A DNA stretch of 64,000 nucleotides from positions 16,163 through 80,162 of the forward strand of contig CAKUJA010000001.1 in the NCBI GenBank assembly GCA_934661135.1. Reading direction: 5' to 3'. Below the pieces are notes generated by a model. It did no database searches and had not been told where the DNA came from. It was given only the letters and a program-made list of their open reading frames with translations. Numbering within the stretch: position 1 is the stretch's first letter; each line of letters begins with the position of its first letter. Shown here one piece after another: positions 23,682 through 33,556 of the stretch. A program made the translations under genes and the position numbers. The stretch is from an uncultured Oscillospiraceae bacterium (GTDB lineage Bacteria > Bacillota > Clostridia > Oscillospirales > Oscillospiraceae).

Positions 23682-26192
23682 ATGGCACATAAGAAAGATT
23701 ACAAACCCGAGGACATCATGTTCCCGAACCAGACGATTGTGCAGTCGGAGCTGGTGCATGAGATGCAGTCCTCTTACATCGATTATGCGATGTCCGTCAT
23801 CGTGGGCCGTGCGCTGCCCGATGTGCGCGACGGATTGAAACCCGTCCACCGCCGCATCCTCTACGCCATGTATGAGGATGGCCTGACGAGCGACAAGCCG
23901 TTCAAAAAATCGGCGACGTGCGTCGGCGACGTGTTGGGTCGCTACCATCCGCACGGCGACGCATCGGTCTACGACGCGATGGTGCGTCTGGCGCAGGACT
24001 TTTCCATGCGCTATATGCTCGTTGACGGCCACGGGAACTTCGGTTCCGTCGATGGCGATCCCCCAGCGGCCTATCGTTATACCGAAGCGCGGATGTCGAA
24101 GCTCTGCAACGAGATGCTCCGCGACATTGATAAAGAGACCGTCGACTGGGACCCGAACTTTGATGAGAGCCGGAAGGAGCCGCGCGTGCTGCCGTCCCGC
24201 TTCCCGAACCTGCTGGTCAACGGCTCGAGCGGTATCGCCGTCGGTATGGCGACGAATATCCCACCGCACAACCTCCGCGAGGTGATCGACGCCTGCGTCT
24301 GCATCCTCGACAACCCGGAGGCGGAGCTTGCCGACCTGATGGAGCACATTCAGGGGCCGGATTTCCCAACGCGCGGCATCATCATGGGGCGCAGCGGCAT
24401 CCGTGCGGCCTACGCTACCGGCCGCGGCAAGATCACCGTTCGCGCCCGCGCCGATTTTGAGGAATTCGGCCAGAACCGGACGCGGATTATCGTCCACGAG
24501 CTGCCGTATCAGGTCAACAAGCGGATGCTGATCTCGTCCATCTCCGATCAGGTGCGCGACAAGCGGCTCGACGGCATCTCCGATCTGCGCGACGAGACCG
24601 ACCGCAACGGTATGCGCATTGTGATTGAGCTGAAGAAGGACGCAAACCCGCAGGTGGTGCTGAACCGTCTGTTTGCGCAGACACAGCTTCAGATTACGTT
24701 TGGTGTGACGATGCTGGCGCTCGTCAACAATCAGTCGCAGCCAAAGATCCTGTCGCTCCGCCATATGCTGGATGAATATCTGTCCTATCAGGAGGAGATC
24801 ATCACGCGCCGGACGCAGTATGACCTGCGCAAGGCGCAGGAGCGTCAGCACGTGCTCGAAGGTCTGCTCATCGCCGAGGACAACATCGACGAGGTCATCA
24901 AAACCATCCGTGAGAGCTACGACAACGCGAAGGAGCGCCTGATGGAGCGCTTTAACCTGTCGGAAATTCAGGCGCAGGTCGTGCTGGATATGCAGCTCAA
25001 GCGTCTGCAAGGACTGGAACGCGAAAAGCTCGAGGCGGAATATCGGGAGCTTGAAAAGAAAATTGCCTACTTCAAGGAGCTGCTGTCGAACGAGACGATG
25101 CTCAAGGGCGTTTTGAAGGACGAGCTGACAGCCATCCGCGACAAATACGGCGACGACCGCCGCACCGAGATTCAGGACGTCGAGGATGAGATCGACATTG
25201 AGGATCTTATCGAGGAGGAGCAGTGCGTCTACACGCTCTCCCACGCCGGCTACATCAAGCGCGTCCCGGCCTCGACCTACCGCGCCCAGCGCCGCGGCGG
25301 TCGCGGCGTGACCGGGCAGACGCTCCGCGAGGAGGACTTTGTCGAGAGCGTATTCTCGGCATCGACCCATGATTATCTGCTGTTCTTCACGAATGCTGGC
25401 CGCGTCCACCGCCGCAAGGGATATCAGATTCCGGAGGCCGGACGCACCGCAAAGGGCACGAACATCATCAACATCCTTCCGCTGGAGCCCGGCGAGAAGG
25501 TCACGGCGGGCATTACCGTCCACGATCTGGAGGAGGACAACCTGCTGTTTGTAACGAAGCAGGGGACGGTCAAGCGGCTCGAGCTGAACTGCCTGAATAC
25601 CGCCCGCAAGGCCGGTATCCGCGCGCTGTCGCTGGCAGAAGGGGACGAGCTGATCGCGGTGTTGAAAACAACCGGCGAGGAGAATATTCTGCTGGCTACG
25701 GCACACGGCATGGCCATCTGCTTCCATGAAAACGATGTCCGTATCATGGGTCGCGATGCAGCCGGTGTGCGCGGCATTTCGCTCGATGCAGACGACTATG
25801 TGGTTGGCGCAGGCATTGCGGCCGAGGGAAAACAGCTTTTGACCGTCACGGAAAACGGCTATGGCAAGCGCACCGAGATTACAGAATACCTCCGCCTTGG
25901 CGAGGATGGCGCGCGTCATCCGCAGCAACGCGGCGGCAAGGGACTGAAAAACTACAATCTGACCGCAAAGACCGGTCTGGTGGCCGGCGTTGCGATTGTC
26001 GAAAACGGCGACGACGTGATGCTGGTGGAAAATGGCGGCGTGCTGATTCGGATGCCGGTCGATTCCATCAATATCTATAAGCGCGGCACGCAGGGCGTCA
26101 TCCTGATGCGCGTGGACGAGGGAAATCGTGTGATCTCGATGGAGCGTGTTGACCGTGAGGAGGAAGAACCTGAGACTCCGGCGGAGGAATAA
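23682..26192 (+). CDS. gyrA: DNA gyrase subunit A
   Basis: 836-residue cleavage-rejoining subunit. The catalytic Tyr133 is in YRYTE, and six C-terminal beta-propeller blades follow from about residue 510, including the GyrA-box-like [10 protein letters not shown] that wraps DNA. The quinolone region reads [12 protein letters not shown]: Ala94 stands where E. coli has Ser83, while the acidic Asp98 (E. coli Asp87) is kept. AAAAGGAG precedes the ATG. It has a short acidic tail. Confidence 0.98.
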   Translation: MAHKKDYKPEDIMFPNQTIVQSELVHEMQSSYIDYAMSVIVGRALPDVRDGLKPVHRRILYAMYEDGLTSDKPFKKSATCVGDVLGRYHPHGDASVYDAMVRLAQDFSMRYMLVDGHGNFGSVDGDPPAAYRYTEARMSKLCNEMLRDIDKETVDWDPNFDESRKEPRVLPSRFPNLLVNGSSGIAVGMATNIPPHNLREVIDACVCILDNPEAELADLMEHIQGPDFPTRGIIMGRSGIRAAYATGRGKITVRARADFEEFGQNRTRIIVHELPYQVNKRMLISSISDQVRDKRLDGISDLRDETDRNGMRIVIELKKDANPQVVLNRLFAQTQLQITFGVTMLALVNNQSQPKILSLRHMLDEYLSYQEEIITRRTQYDLRKAQERQHVLEGLLIAEDNIDEVIKTIRESYDNAKERLMERFNLSEIQAQVVLDMQLKRLQGLEREKLEAEYRELEKKIAYFKELLSNETMLKGVLKDELTAIRDKYGDDRRTEIQDVEDEIDIEDLIEEEQCVYTLSHAGYIKRVPASTYRAQRRGGRGVTGQTLREEDFVESVFSASTHDYLLFFTNAGRVHRRKGYQIPEAGRTAKGTNIINILPLEPGEKVTAGITVHDLEEDNLLFVTKQGTVKRLELNCLNTARKAGIRALSLAEGDELIAVLKTTGEENILLATAHGMAICFHENDVRIMGRDAAGVRGISLDADDYVVGAGIAAEGKQLLTVTENGYGKRTEITEYLRLGEDGARHPQQRGGKGLKNYNLTAKTGLVAGVAIVENGDDVMLVENGGVLIRMPVDSINIYKRGTQGVILMRVDEGNRVISMERVDREEEEPETPAEE

Positions 26193-26201
26193 CAAATGGA
26201 A

Positions 26202-26226
26202 ATGGGCGGGGCATAGCCCCGCCCAT
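26202..26226. repeat. GC-rich hairpin after gyrA
   Basis: ATGGGCGGGGC-ATA-GCCCCGCCCAT is an 11-bp perfect stem. The plus side is followed by AAAAA rather than T, so it is a poor rho-independent terminator and may instead protect the 3' end. Confidence 0.5.
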
Positions 26227-26244
26227 AAAAATCGAAGATTCTAT

Positions 26245-26278
26245 TTGTAGGGGCCGATGCCCTCATCGGCCCCTACAA
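26245..26278. repeat. R5-type perfect palindrome (variant core)
   Basis: TTGTAGGGGCCGATG and its complement around CCCT: same outer TTGTAGGGG/CCCCTACAA as R5 with a different, self-complementary core. Confidence 0.75.
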
Positions 26279-26302
26279 GGTGCGGTAGAAAATCGCAAAA
26301 GC

Positions 26303-26329
26303 GGGCGGACAGAGTCGTCCCCCCTACAA
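26303..26329. repeat. R5 copy before rnhA
   Basis: GGGCGGACAGAGTCGTCC then CCCCTACAA, the same orientation and core as the copy at 1363. Confidence 0.7.
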
Positions 26330-26354
26330 AGCGTTCCAGATGGAGTTTTGAAAT

Positions 26355-26798
26355 ATGAAAACAGTGACGATCTATACGGACGGAGCCTGTTCCGGGAATC
26401 CAGGGCCGGGCGGCTGGTGCGCAATTTTGGAATACAATGGCGTGGAAAAAATGCTCTCCGGCGGCGAGCCGCAGACAACCAACAACCGCATGGAGCTGAC
26501 CGCTGTGATCCAAGCGCTGCTTGCGCTGCGCGAGCCGTGCGTGGTAGAGCTGTATTCCGACTCCAAATATGTGCTCGACGCGCTGGAAAAAGGCTGGGCC
26601 TGGGGTTGGCGGCGAAAGGGTTGGATCAAGTCGGATAAAAAGCCGGCGCTGAACCCAGATCTCTGGGAGATGCTGCTCGGATTGGTCAGCCAGCACGAGA
26701 TGCACTACCACTGGGTCAAGGGGCATGAGAGCAACGTCAACAACAATCGCTGTGACCAGCAGGCGGTGCTGGAAAGCCAGAAATATAAGGAGCCCTGA
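26355..26798 (+). CDS. rnhA: Ribonuclease HI
   Basis: Cleaves RNA in RNA-DNA hybrids. 147 residues with the full catalytic set: Asp9 (YTDGACSGNPGPGGW), Glu47 (NNRMELTA), Asp69 (YSDSKYV) and Asp134 (NNRCDQQA), plus the basic handle region with GWAWGWRRKGWIKSDKKP. The HYHWVKGH stretch near 118-124 is also canonical. It sits after gyrA but behind two palindromes, so it may be transcribed on its own. Two terminator hairpins follow. Confidence 0.96.
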   Translation: MKTVTIYTDGACSGNPGPGGWCAILEYNGVEKMLSGGEPQTTNNRMELTAVIQALLALREPCVVELYSDSKYVLDALEKGWAWGWRRKGWIKSDKKPALNPDLWEMLLGLVSQHEMHYHWVKGHESNVNNNRCDQQAVLESQKYKEP

Positions 26799-26800
26799 TA

Positions 26801-26866
26801 GTAACCGCTGATTCCATCATCTGCGGTTGTCGGCGGAGCCTTTGCCGACTGAATCAGCGGTTATTA
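26801..26866 (+). terminator. Hairpin after rnhA
   Basis: TAACCGCTGATTC and GAATCAGCGGTTA close a large stem containing an inner CGGTTGTCGGC/GCCTTTGCCG hairpin, followed by TTATA. Confidence 0.6.
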
Positions 26867-26905
26867 TAGAAGATCCAAACATTTCTCAAATATGGGATTC
26901 TGAAA

Positions 26906-26940
26906 AAATGTCCACAGGTTTTAGAAACCTGTGGACATTT
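26906..26940. terminator. Bidirectional terminator between rnhA and jag
   Basis: AAATGTCCACAGGTTT and its complement pair over 16 bp with loop TAG; A-run on one side, T-run on the other, between convergent genes. Confidence 0.85.
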
Positions 26941-26957
26941 TTCTCAATTATTCTGCA

Positions 26958-27893
26958 TTATTCTGCGTCGTCGGGCTGCTGCTTGTAGCGGCTATATGCC
27001 ACAACAATGCGGCGGTTCGGCTCAGTGCCGGTGGAGAACGTGGTCACATCGGGGTGATCCTGCAGGGCGGCATGGATGACATGGCGCTCATAGGCGTTCA
27101 TCGGTTCGAGCGTGATGTTCCGGCGATACTTGGTGACCTTTCCGGCAACCTTGACCGCAAGGCGCTGAAGCGCTTCTTCCCGCTTTGCGCGGTAGTTCTC
27201 CGCGTCGACATTGATGCGGACGCGCTTGGTCTGGCTGCGGTTGACGGCATAGTTCGTCAAATGCTGGATGGCGTCGAGCGTTTCACCGCGGCGGCCAATC
27301 AGAATGCCGAGGTCAGCGCCGGCGAGGTCGACCAGATAGGTGTCGTCAGCCGTTTTCATTGCGTGCGGCACGGCGTCGGAGTCCATGTGCTCGAGCAGAC
27401 CCTTGACGAAGATCTCAATCTTCTCTTCCATCGAACCGGCTTCGGCGGGCGTGTATTCCTTCGGTGCGGCCGGCTTCGGCTCGCGTGCCGGGCGGTCGCT
27501 GCGGCGCTCCGGCTTCGATGCGCGCTCCGCGCGCGGCTTCGGCTCGCGGCGAGGCTGCTGCGGTGCGGCGGGCGCGATTACGCGCGGCGCTTCCTGCGGC
27601 TTGGGAGCGGCAGGGGCGATAACCTTCGGTGCGGCTGCGTTTTCTACAACGGGAGCCGCTTCCTTTTTCGGCTTGCTGCGGGAGGCGCTGGAGAGCGCCG
27701 GCTTCGGCTCCTCGTCGGGAATCTCATAGCTGACCTTGACCTTGGCCGGCTGCGCGCCGATGCCAAGGAATCCGGACTTCGCATTTTCCAGCACCTCTAC
27801 GGACACGGAATCACGGTCCATGCTGAGCTGATCGAGCGCGGCCTGAATGGCAAGATCAATGGTTTTGCCAGTGGCAATCAAAAACTTTTCCAT
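26958..27893 (-). CDS. jag: Jag/KhpB RNA-binding protein
   Basis: 311 residues: Jag_N domain (1-55; GKTIDLAIQAALDQL, GFLGIGAQPAKV), a long Ala/Pro/Lys/Arg-rich disordered linker (about 60-145), a KH domain with GILIGRRGETLDAIQHL, and an R3H domain ending NRRIVVAYSR. KhpB, with KhpA, binds RNAs and influences cell elongation and division. It follows yidC by 3 bp, the standard order. The linker is longer and more basic than in B. subtilis SpoIIIJ-associated Jag. Confidence 0.93.
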   Translation of the reverse strand: MEKFLIATGKTIDLAIQAALDQLSMDRDSVSVEVLENAKSGFLGIGAQPAKVKVSYEIPDEEPKPALSSASRSKPKKEAAPVVENAAAPKVIAPAAPKPQEAPRVIAPAAPQQPRREPKPRAERASKPERRSDRPAREPKPAAPKEYTPAEAGSMEEKIEIFVKGLLEHMDSDAVPHAMKTADDTYLVDLAGADLGILIGRRGETLDAIQHLTNYAVNRSQTKRVRINVDAENYRAKREEALQRLAVKVAGKVTKYRRNITLEPMNAYERHVIHAALQDHPDVTTFSTGTEPNRRIVVAYSRYKQQPDDAE

Positions 27894-27896
27894 AGT

Positions 27897-29264
27897 TTAC
27901 TCCTCGATTTTTTCAGAACCGGACTTCTTCGCGTACCGGTTGGCCTCAAATGCACGGCCGCGGCAGAACGGACGCTCCGGATCGCCGGAAAGCGGCTTCT
28001 TCTCATTCATCTCCGCCTGCGGGTTGCGCTTGGCCTCATACTCTCTCGCGGCCTTGTCTGCCGATTCTTTTTCCTGCTGACGCAGCTTCTTCTTGCTGAC
28101 GTTATCCATAATGCCGTCGGGGTTCTGCTCGCGGCGGAGCTGACGCTGCCGTTCCTTCTCGGCCTCGGCCTGACGGCGGATCTCTGCGGCCTTGCGCTTG
28201 ATCTCATCCTCTTCGGCATAGGCTTTCTTGAAGTGGTTGTTCAGGATGATCTCCTGCACCATGCCGAACACCGCCTGCGCGATCCAGTAGACGGAGATGG
28301 CGGCGGGCATCGAATAGCCGATCCAGAGCGACATCAGCGGCATCATGATGAGCATGGTGGCCGTGGTCTGGTTGGCGGCCTTGGCGGCGGCTTCGTCCTT
28401 TTCACCGTCTGCATTGGTGGCAACCTGGTTGTTCATCTTCTGGCTGATGACCATGGAGACCGCCTGGAAGCCGGCGGAGAACACCGGGATCAGGAACAGG
28501 CCGATCTCACCCCAGCCCTCACAGGTCCAGAACCGCCACGTCGGGATGCCGGACAGCTCGATGCCGAGGAACGAGAAGTTCATCTCGCGCAGCTTTGCAC
28601 CAGAGAAGATCGCCAGCTCCTTCAGCTCGGGAATGAATTCGCTCAGATGGCCGGCAGCGGCGAGCTGGGCATAGTAGCTGTTATTGCCGAGATCCACGCC
28701 GCTGGCGCGGATGTAGGCGACGATCGCCTCAGAGACCGGGCGCGCGTTGTGCAGCATATACGTCAGCGGCTCACGGATGACGTAATAGAGCGGGAACAAA
28801 ATCAGCAGCGGGATGAACGACCACAGGCAGCCGCCGGTGGTGGAGACGCCCTCCTCTTTGTAGAGCGCCATCAACTCCTGCTGATATTTCTGCTTGTCGT
28901 CGCCATATTTGGCTTCTAGCGCCTTGGCCAGCGGGGAAAGGCGCGACATTTTCAGCATACTCTTTTTGCTCTTGACGGAAAGCGGCAGAAGCACCAGCTT
29001 CACCACCAGCGAGAACAAAATCAGCGCAAGGCCGTAGTTGCTGGTAAACAGATAGAGCCACTCGAGCAGATAGCCGAATGGGACGCGGATGATGTCAGAA
29101 ATATTGGTTCGGTCAGCCGTTTCTTCGGCTGCCTTTTCTGCTGCTTCCACGGGGGTCAGGCCTGCATAGGCGTCGGTTGCGGTCGTCGCGGCGGACGACG
29201 CGGTGCACGCTGCAAGCGACAGCGCCATCAGCACGACCAGCAGCAGAGCTACGATTTTCTTCAT
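27897..29264 (-). CDS. yidC: YidC/Oxa1 membrane protein insertase
   Basis: 455 residues. A lipoprotein signal ends in LSLAAC, so Cys20 is probably lipidated as in Gram-positive YidC. The insertase core covers about residues 60-345, with five membrane helices, the conserved YGLALILFSLVVKLVLLPLS and the hydrophilic-groove Lys/Arg, and the coiled cytosolic hairpin KALEAKYGDDKQKYQQELMALY. A charged tail of about 100 residues rich in Lys/Arg/Glu follows, likely contacting ribosomes. The region between helices 2 and 3 is longer than in B. subtilis. Inserts membrane proteins with SecYEG or alone. Confidence 0.95.
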   Translation of the reverse strand: MKKIVALLLVVLMALSLAACTASSAATTATDAYAGLTPVEAAEKAAEETADRTNISDIIRVPFGYLLEWLYLFTSNYGLALILFSLVVKLVLLPLSVKSKKSMLKMSRLSPLAKALEAKYGDDKQKYQQELMALYKEEGVSTTGGCLWSFIPLLILFPLYYVIREPLTYMLHNARPVSEAIVAYIRASGVDLGNNSYYAQLAAAGHLSEFIPELKELAIFSGAKLREMNFSFLGIELSGIPTWRFWTCEGWGEIGLFLIPVFSAGFQAVSMVISQKMNNQVATNADGEKDEAAAKAANQTTATMLIMMPLMSLWIGYSMPAAISVYWIAQAVFGMVQEIILNNHFKKAYAEEDEIKRKAAEIRRQAEAEKERQRQLRREQNPDGIMDNVSKKKLRQQEKESADKAAREYEAKRNPQAEMNEKKPLSGDPERPFCRGRAFEANRYAKKSGSEKIEE

Positions 29265-29300
29265 AATGTTCCTCCATGAATTGGGGATGCCGGGAAAGTC

Positions 29301-29513
29301 CTACGGCACCGGGTCAAAGTAGTCGCCTTTGTAGAACGGATTACACCGCATCAGCCGCTTAAACGCAAGCCAGCCGCCCTTTGCCGCGCCATATTTTTCA
29401 ATGGCTTCGCGCGCATACTGCGAACACGTCGGCGAAAAGCGGCAGCGCCGCGGAAACCAGGGGGAGACCTGCTTCTGATAGAAGCGGATCAAAGCCAGCA
29501 GCGCTCGTTTCAT
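29301..29513 (-). CDS. yidD: YidD, membrane protein insertion efficiency factor
   Basis: 70 residues with the family signature [33 protein letters not shown], three conserved Cys and the ending [15 protein letters not shown]. Thought to assist YidC-dependent insertion. It shares an ATGA overlap with rnpA. Confidence 0.95.
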   Translation of the reverse strand: MKRALLALIRFYQKQVSPWFPRRCRFSPTCSQYAREAIEKYGAAKGGWLAFKRLMRCNPFYKGDYFDPVP

Positions 29514-29854
29514 ACGTCTTTCCGCAGCAGACCGAGCTGCGCAGCCAGCGCGAGATAAGCCTGCTCAAGCTTCCCGTACGGCGCGCCGATTGCGCGCGAG
29601 CGCACCACGACGACAAGATCGTGTCCGGGTGTGAACTCTGTCTCATGCAGCCGGTAGATCTCCCGGAGCTGCCGCCGGACGCGGTTGCGGTGGACGGCGT
29701 GCGCCAGCTTGGCGTTGACCGTGATGCCCACGCGGTTGCCCTGCGAGCCGTTGTTCCGGCAATAGATCACAAGATACCGGTTTGCGGCGCTGGAGCCGCT
29801 GCGGTAGAGACGGCGGAATATATGGTTGAGCTTGAGCGGCTGGGAAAAAAGCAT
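29510..29854 (-). CDS. rnpA: Ribonuclease P protein component
   Basis: 114-residue basic protein that partners the RNase P RNA in tRNA 5'-end maturation. The RNR motif [12 protein letters not shown] is present, preceded by [14 protein letters not shown]. The ATG at 29854 has AGGGGGC 6 nt upstream and is preferred over an upstream in-frame ATG without such a site. It lies about 100 bp from rpmH, the usual order. Confidence 0.95.
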   Translation of the reverse strand: MLFSQPLKLNHIFRRLYRSGSSAANRYLVIYCRNNGSQGNRVGITVNAKLAHAVHRNRVRRQLREIYRLHETEFTPGHDLVVVVRSRAIGAPYGKLEQAYLALAAQLGLLRKDV

Positions 29855-29951
29855 AGACTGCCCCCTAAAGTGAAGCATAGACAGAAGGGGCGAACAGAAC
29901 CATGATTCCATTCACCCCGTAGTGACTGTATATGCGGTGTAGAAGCCCCGC

Positions 29952-30092
29952 TTACGCGGACAGCTTCGCTCTGCCCTTGGCGCGACGGCGAGCGAGGACC
30001 TTGCGGCCGTTGGCGGTAGCCATTCTCTTTCTGAAGCCGTGCACTTTGGATCTGTGGAGCTTCTTGGGCTGATAGGTACGAACAGTTGCCAT
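29952..30092 (-). CDS. rpmH: 50S ribosomal protein L34
   Basis: 46 residues, reading [20 protein letters not shown] onward and ending [13 protein letters not shown]: the L34 signature of a very basic, short protein. AGGAGG lies just ahead of the ATG. First gene of the rpmH-rnpA-yidD-yidC-jag cluster, with a strong promoter of its own. Confidence 0.97.
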   Translation of the reverse strand: MATVRTYQPKKLHRSKVHGFRKRMATANGRKVLARRRAKGRAKLSA

Positions 30093-30186
30093 GGATTCTA
30101 CACCTCCTGTAAAAATATGCTCAACAGCTACAAATGTAGCCGCAGCGAGTCTAAAAGATTGTATGCCTATCGAACATACGAATTGT

Positions 30187-30216
30187 ATTATACCGGATTT
30201 TGCCCCGGTTTGTCAA
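30187..30216 (-). promoter_or_regulatory. Promoter of the rpmH cluster
   Basis: On the minus strand a consensus TTGACA (30216-30211), 18 bp, and consensus TATAAT (30192-30187), 95 bp ahead of rpmH. Confidence 0.85.
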
Positions 30217-30300
30217 TTCTTTTTTGCATAAATTGCGAACTTGTGGCCGATCTCTGCATGAAATACCATATCTGGGAGCAAACCGGTTCCTGCGGGGCAA

Positions 30301-31512
30301 TTACCGCCGCTGCGCCAGCGGCTTTGAGCGCTGCTGCACTTCAAGCAGCGTCAGAATCACCTGATTTGACAGCATGAACCCCTTCGGCGTGAGCCGCCAG
30401 CGCGTGCCGTTTTTCATGGTTAGCTCCATCTTTTCCAGCCGTTCGAGCACCTTTTGCAGCGGCTCGAACGGCAGCAGGAACGATTTTGTATATTCGCTCT
30501 CCTCAATGCCGTCTACGGTGCGCAGCCGGAGCATGATGTATTCGCCCGCGCGCTCGCGCAGCGGAATTGTGTCGCATTCGGAGAGGACGACGCCGTGGGT
30601 TTTGACACCGTCGATGTATTTTTGCAGATCGGGTGCGATCGTGAAGCGCTTGCCCGCGAAGTCGGATGCGGCGCAGGGGCCGAAGCTCAGATACTCGTCG
30701 CCGACCCAGTATTTCATATTGTGGCGGCAGATGAAGCCGTCCTTGGCAAAGTTGGAGATCTCGTATTGATGGTAGCCGAATTCCTCGAGCGTCTGCACGG
30801 CATAGAAATACATATCCGCCTGCGCGTCGTCGTCCGGCAGGTTGGCGCAGTCCTTGTACGTCCAGAGCTTCGTGCCTGGCTCGACCTTCAGGCCGTAGCA
30901 GGAGATATGGTCGGCCTTGAGGTCGATTACATGGCGCAGCGTCTCCATCCACTGCTCGCGCGACTGGTTTGGCAGGCCGTACATCAAATCGACCGACACG
31001 TTGTCAAAGCCTGCGCGACGGGCAAGGCTGACGGCCTGCTGCGCCTGCTTGTAGGTATGCGGGCGGCCGAGCGCCTTGAGCTGCTCATCGAGGTCGGACT
31101 GCACGCCGATCGAGATACGGTTGAACCCCGCGCGGCGCAGGTGCGTCAGCATCGGCAGCGTCACGGAATCGGGGTTGGCCTCGAACGTGACCTCCGCATC
31201 GCGGCTGACGTCGAAGCGCCGGTCGATCTCCGCGAAAATGCGCGACAGACCGCTCGCACCGAAGAACGAAGGCGTCCCGCCGCCGAAGTAAACCGTGTCC
31301 ACCTCGTAGCCGGTTGCGCCGGTTGCCGCTTCACGGATGTGCGCGAGGACGGCCGCGGTATATTCGTCCAGCTTGCCCTTGTCACGCGAGCCGGGCAGCG
31401 AATAGAAGTCACAGTATTCGCATTTGCTGCGGCAAAACGGGATATGGACATAGATGCCGAGACTTTTTTTCTTGTTTTCCACCACATGGGGCTGTGGGAA
31501 TTTCAAAGCCAT
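30301..31512 (-). CDS. hemW: HemW, heme chaperone-type radical SAM protein
   Basis: 403 residues. The radical SAM loop CRSKCEYCDF lacks the extra fourth Cys typical of true HemN oxidases, which fits HemW. Other markers are VYFGGGTPSFFG, RISIGVQSDLDEQLKALGRPH and the C-terminal HemN_C winged region. HemW is thought to insert heme into proteins; a coproporphyrinogen dehydrogenase role is unlikely. It begins 3 bp after lepA, a frequent gene pair in Firmicutes. Confidence 0.93.
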   Translation of the reverse strand: MALKFPQPHVVENKKKSLGIYVHIPFCRSKCEYCDFYSLPGSRDKGKLDEYTAAVLAHIREAATGATGYEVDTVYFGGGTPSFFGASGLSRIFAEIDRRFDVSRDAEVTFEANPDSVTLPMLTHLRRAGFNRISIGVQSDLDEQLKALGRPHTYKQAQQAVSLARRAGFDNVSVDLMYGLPNQSREQWMETLRHVIDLKADHISCYGLKVEPGTKLWTYKDCANLPDDDAQADMYFYAVQTLEEFGYHQYEISNFAKDGFICRHNMKYWVGDEYLSFGPCAASDFAGKRFTIAPDLQKYIDGVKTHGVVLSECDTIPLRERAGEYIMLRLRTVDGIEESEYTKSFLLPFEPLQKVLERLEKMELTMKNGTRWRLTPKGFMLSNQVILTLLEVQQRSKPLAQRR

Positions 31513-31515
31513 ACG

Positions 31516-33324
31516 TTATTCCTCATCTAATTTCAGAACCGCCATGAACGCTTCCGACGGCACGGAGACCGTACCGAACGTGCGCATCCGCTTCTTGCCC
31601 TCTTTCTGCTTCTCGAGCAGCTTCTTTTTGCGCGTGATGTCGCCGCCATAGCACTTGGCAAGCACGTCTTTGCGCAGCGCCTTGATCGTCTCGCGGGCAA
31701 TGACCTTGCCGCCGATTGCGGCCTGAACCGGGATCTCGAACATCTGGCGCGGGATATTGTCCTTCAGCTTTTCGCAGATTTTGCGCGCGCGGGCGTAGGC
31801 GTTATCGGCAAAGAGGATGAAGCTCAGCGCGTCGACAATCTCGCCGTTGAGCAGGATATCGAGCTTCACGAGCTTGCTCGGGCGATAGCCCTCCAGCTCA
31901 TAGTCGAGCGAGCCGTAGCCGCGCGTGCGGCTTTTCAGCGCGTCGAAGAAGTCGTAGATGATCTCGTTGAGCGGCATGGAGTAGTGCAGCTCGACGCGCG
32001 ACTGGTCGAGATATTGCATATTCTTAAATTCGCCGCGCCGGTTCGTGCAGAGATCCATGATCGCGCCGACATAGTCGGGCGGTGCAATCACGCTCACCTT
32101 GGCGAACGGCTCCTGGCTCTCGGCGATCTCCGCCGGGTCGGGATAGTTCAGCGGGGTGTAGATGTCGAGCTGGGTGCCGTCGGTCTTTGTAATTTTGTAG
32201 ACGACGTTCGGCGCCGTTGTGATAAGGTCAAGATTGTATTCGCGCTCGAGGCGTTCGAGGATGATCTCCATGTGTAAAAGACCCAAAAAGCCGCAGCGGA
32301 AGCCGAAGCCGAGGGCGATGGAGTTTTCCTGCGTGTAGCTCATGGACGCGTCGTTCAGCTTCAGCTTTTCCAGCGCGTCGCGCAGATCGCCGTACTTTGA
32401 GCCGTCCGCCGGGTAAACACCGGAGAAAACCATCGGCTGCGCCTGCTGGTAGCCGGGCAGCGCTTCGGCACACGGATGTTCGACGGTTGTGATCGTGTCG
32501 CCGACGCGCGTGTCGGAAACCGTTTTGATCGATGCCGTCAGATAGCCGACCTCGCCCGCGCCCAGCTCTGCCGCGGGCGACATCCCGAGCGGGTGCAGAT
32601 AGCCGACCTCCACAACCTTGTAGACCGCGCCGGTTGCCATGAATTTGATGTCCATGCCAGGGCGAACGGTGCCGTTCATCACGCGCATATAGACGATCGC
32701 GCCGCGATAGGAGTCGTACTGACTGTCGAAAATCAGGCATTGCAGCGGCGCAGAGCGGTCGCCCTTCGGCGCGGGTACGTCGCGGACGATCATCTCGAGC
32801 ACGGAATGGATGTTGATGCCGTTTTTCGCCGAGATCTCCGGCGCGTCGAGCGCGGGAATGCCGATGACGTCCTCAATCTCGTGCTTAACCTCCTCGGGAC
32901 GCGCGGCGGGCAGGTCGATCTTGTTGATGACCGGCAGGACTTCGAGTCCTGCGTCGATGGCGAGATAGGTGTTGGCAAGCGTCTGCGCCTCAATACCCTG
33001 CGACGCGTCGACCACAAGCACCGCGCCCTCGCAGGCTGTCAGGCTGCGCGAGACCTCGTAGTTGAAGTCCACGTGACCCGGCGTGTCGATCAGGTTCAGC
33101 ACATACTGCTCGCCGTTGTCGGCGGTATAGTCGAGCCGCACGGCGCGGGCCTTGATCGTAATGCCGCGCTCGCGCTCGAGGTCCATGTTGTCGAGCACCT
33201 GATCCTCCATCTCGCGCTGGTCAATCGCGCGGCATTCCTCGAGCAGCCGGTCGGCCAGCGTCGATTTGCCGTGGTCAATGTGCGCCACAATGGAAAAATT
33301 GCGAATTTTCGATAAGTCGGTCAT
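31516..33324 (-). CDS. lepA: LepA/EF-4 elongation factor
   Basis: Ribosome-associated GTPase affecting translation and initiation. 602 residues with G1 [10 protein letters not shown]3 DTPGHVDF, G4 NKIDLPAA, the EF-G-like domains, and the LepA-specific C-terminal domain ([27 protein letters not shown]). The ATG at 33324 follows GAGGT and gives the normal family length; the frame stays open upstream through repeat sequence but without a start signal. Cotranscribed with hemW. Confidence 0.96.
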   Translation of the reverse strand: MTDLSKIRNFSIVAHIDHGKSTLADRLLEECRAIDQREMEDQVLDNMDLERERGITIKARAVRLDYTADNGEQYVLNLIDTPGHVDFNYEVSRSLTACEGAVLVVDASQGIEAQTLANTYLAIDAGLEVLPVINKIDLPAARPEEVKHEIEDVIGIPALDAPEISAKNGINIHSVLEMIVRDVPAPKGDRSAPLQCLIFDSQYDSYRGAIVYMRVMNGTVRPGMDIKFMATGAVYKVVEVGYLHPLGMSPAAELGAGEVGYLTASIKTVSDTRVGDTITTVEHPCAEALPGYQQAQPMVFSGVYPADGSKYGDLRDALEKLKLNDASMSYTQENSIALGFGFRCGFLGLLHMEIILERLEREYNLDLITTAPNVVYKITKTDGTQLDIYTPLNYPDPAEIAESQEPFAKVSVIAPPDYVGAIMDLCTNRRGEFKNMQYLDQSRVELHYSMPLNEIIYDFFDALKSRTRGYGSLDYELEGYRPSKLVKLDILLNGEIVDALSFILFADNAYARARKICEKLKDNIPRQMFEIPVQAAIGGKVIARETIKALRKDVLAKCYGGDITRKKKLLEKQKEGKKRMRTFGTVSVPSEAFMAVLKLDEE

Positions 33325-33402
33325 AAATGTGTACCTCAATATGAAGTAGAGTTGATATTTTTCGAACCCATTCGGTTCTTTTTTTGCCAAAGAATCAAGT
33401 CC

Positions 33403-33436
33403 TTGTAGGGGCGGACGACTCTGTCCGCCCCTACAA
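33403..33436. repeat. R5: perfect 34-bp palindrome upstream of lepA
   Basis: TTGTAGGGGCGGAC and GTCCGCCCCTACAA invert around GACTCT. It is the most complete copy of the R5 family in the window. Confidence 0.85.
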
Positions 33437-33452
33437 AGCGATTCGACATACT

Positions 33453-33552
33453 TCGGCGAGAGATTTTCCGGCAAGACAAGGTGAAACGGCGAAGGCGTAC
33501 GGTCTGTACGTCGAGCCGGTTCTAACGCCGTATTGCCGGAAAAGATCCGCCA
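33453..33552 (-). repeat. R4a: ~100-bp repeat between PBP2 gene and lepA
   Basis: Read on the minus strand it starts GGCGGATCTTTTCCGG, contains GGCTCGACGTACAGACCGTACGCC with a CGTAC/GTACG hairpin, and ends GCCGGAAAATCTCTCGCCG; the two ends are imperfect inverted repeats. The same order recurs at 63609-63708. Confidence 0.8.
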
Positions 33553-33556
33553 GCGT

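Noticed and set aside
23508..26195. An 895-codon open frame opposite gyrA on the minus strand.
   Set aside because: It is the complement of the gyrA reading frame, a common by-product of GC-rich coding DNA; its translation is rich in His, Arg, Leu and Val without domains, and no binding site precedes it.
26202..26226. Hairpin after gyrA as a rho-independent terminator.
   Set aside because: No T-run follows on the plus strand; kept only as a hairpin.
26931..28919. A 662-codon plus-strand frame across jag and yidC.
   Set aside because: Shadow of two well-identified minus-strand genes; Leu/Arg-rich and without family features.
33325..33474. Upstream in-frame extension of lepA by 50 codons.
   Set aside because: It translates through the R5 palindrome and part of R4a, has no ribosome-binding site, and makes the protein longer than the family.
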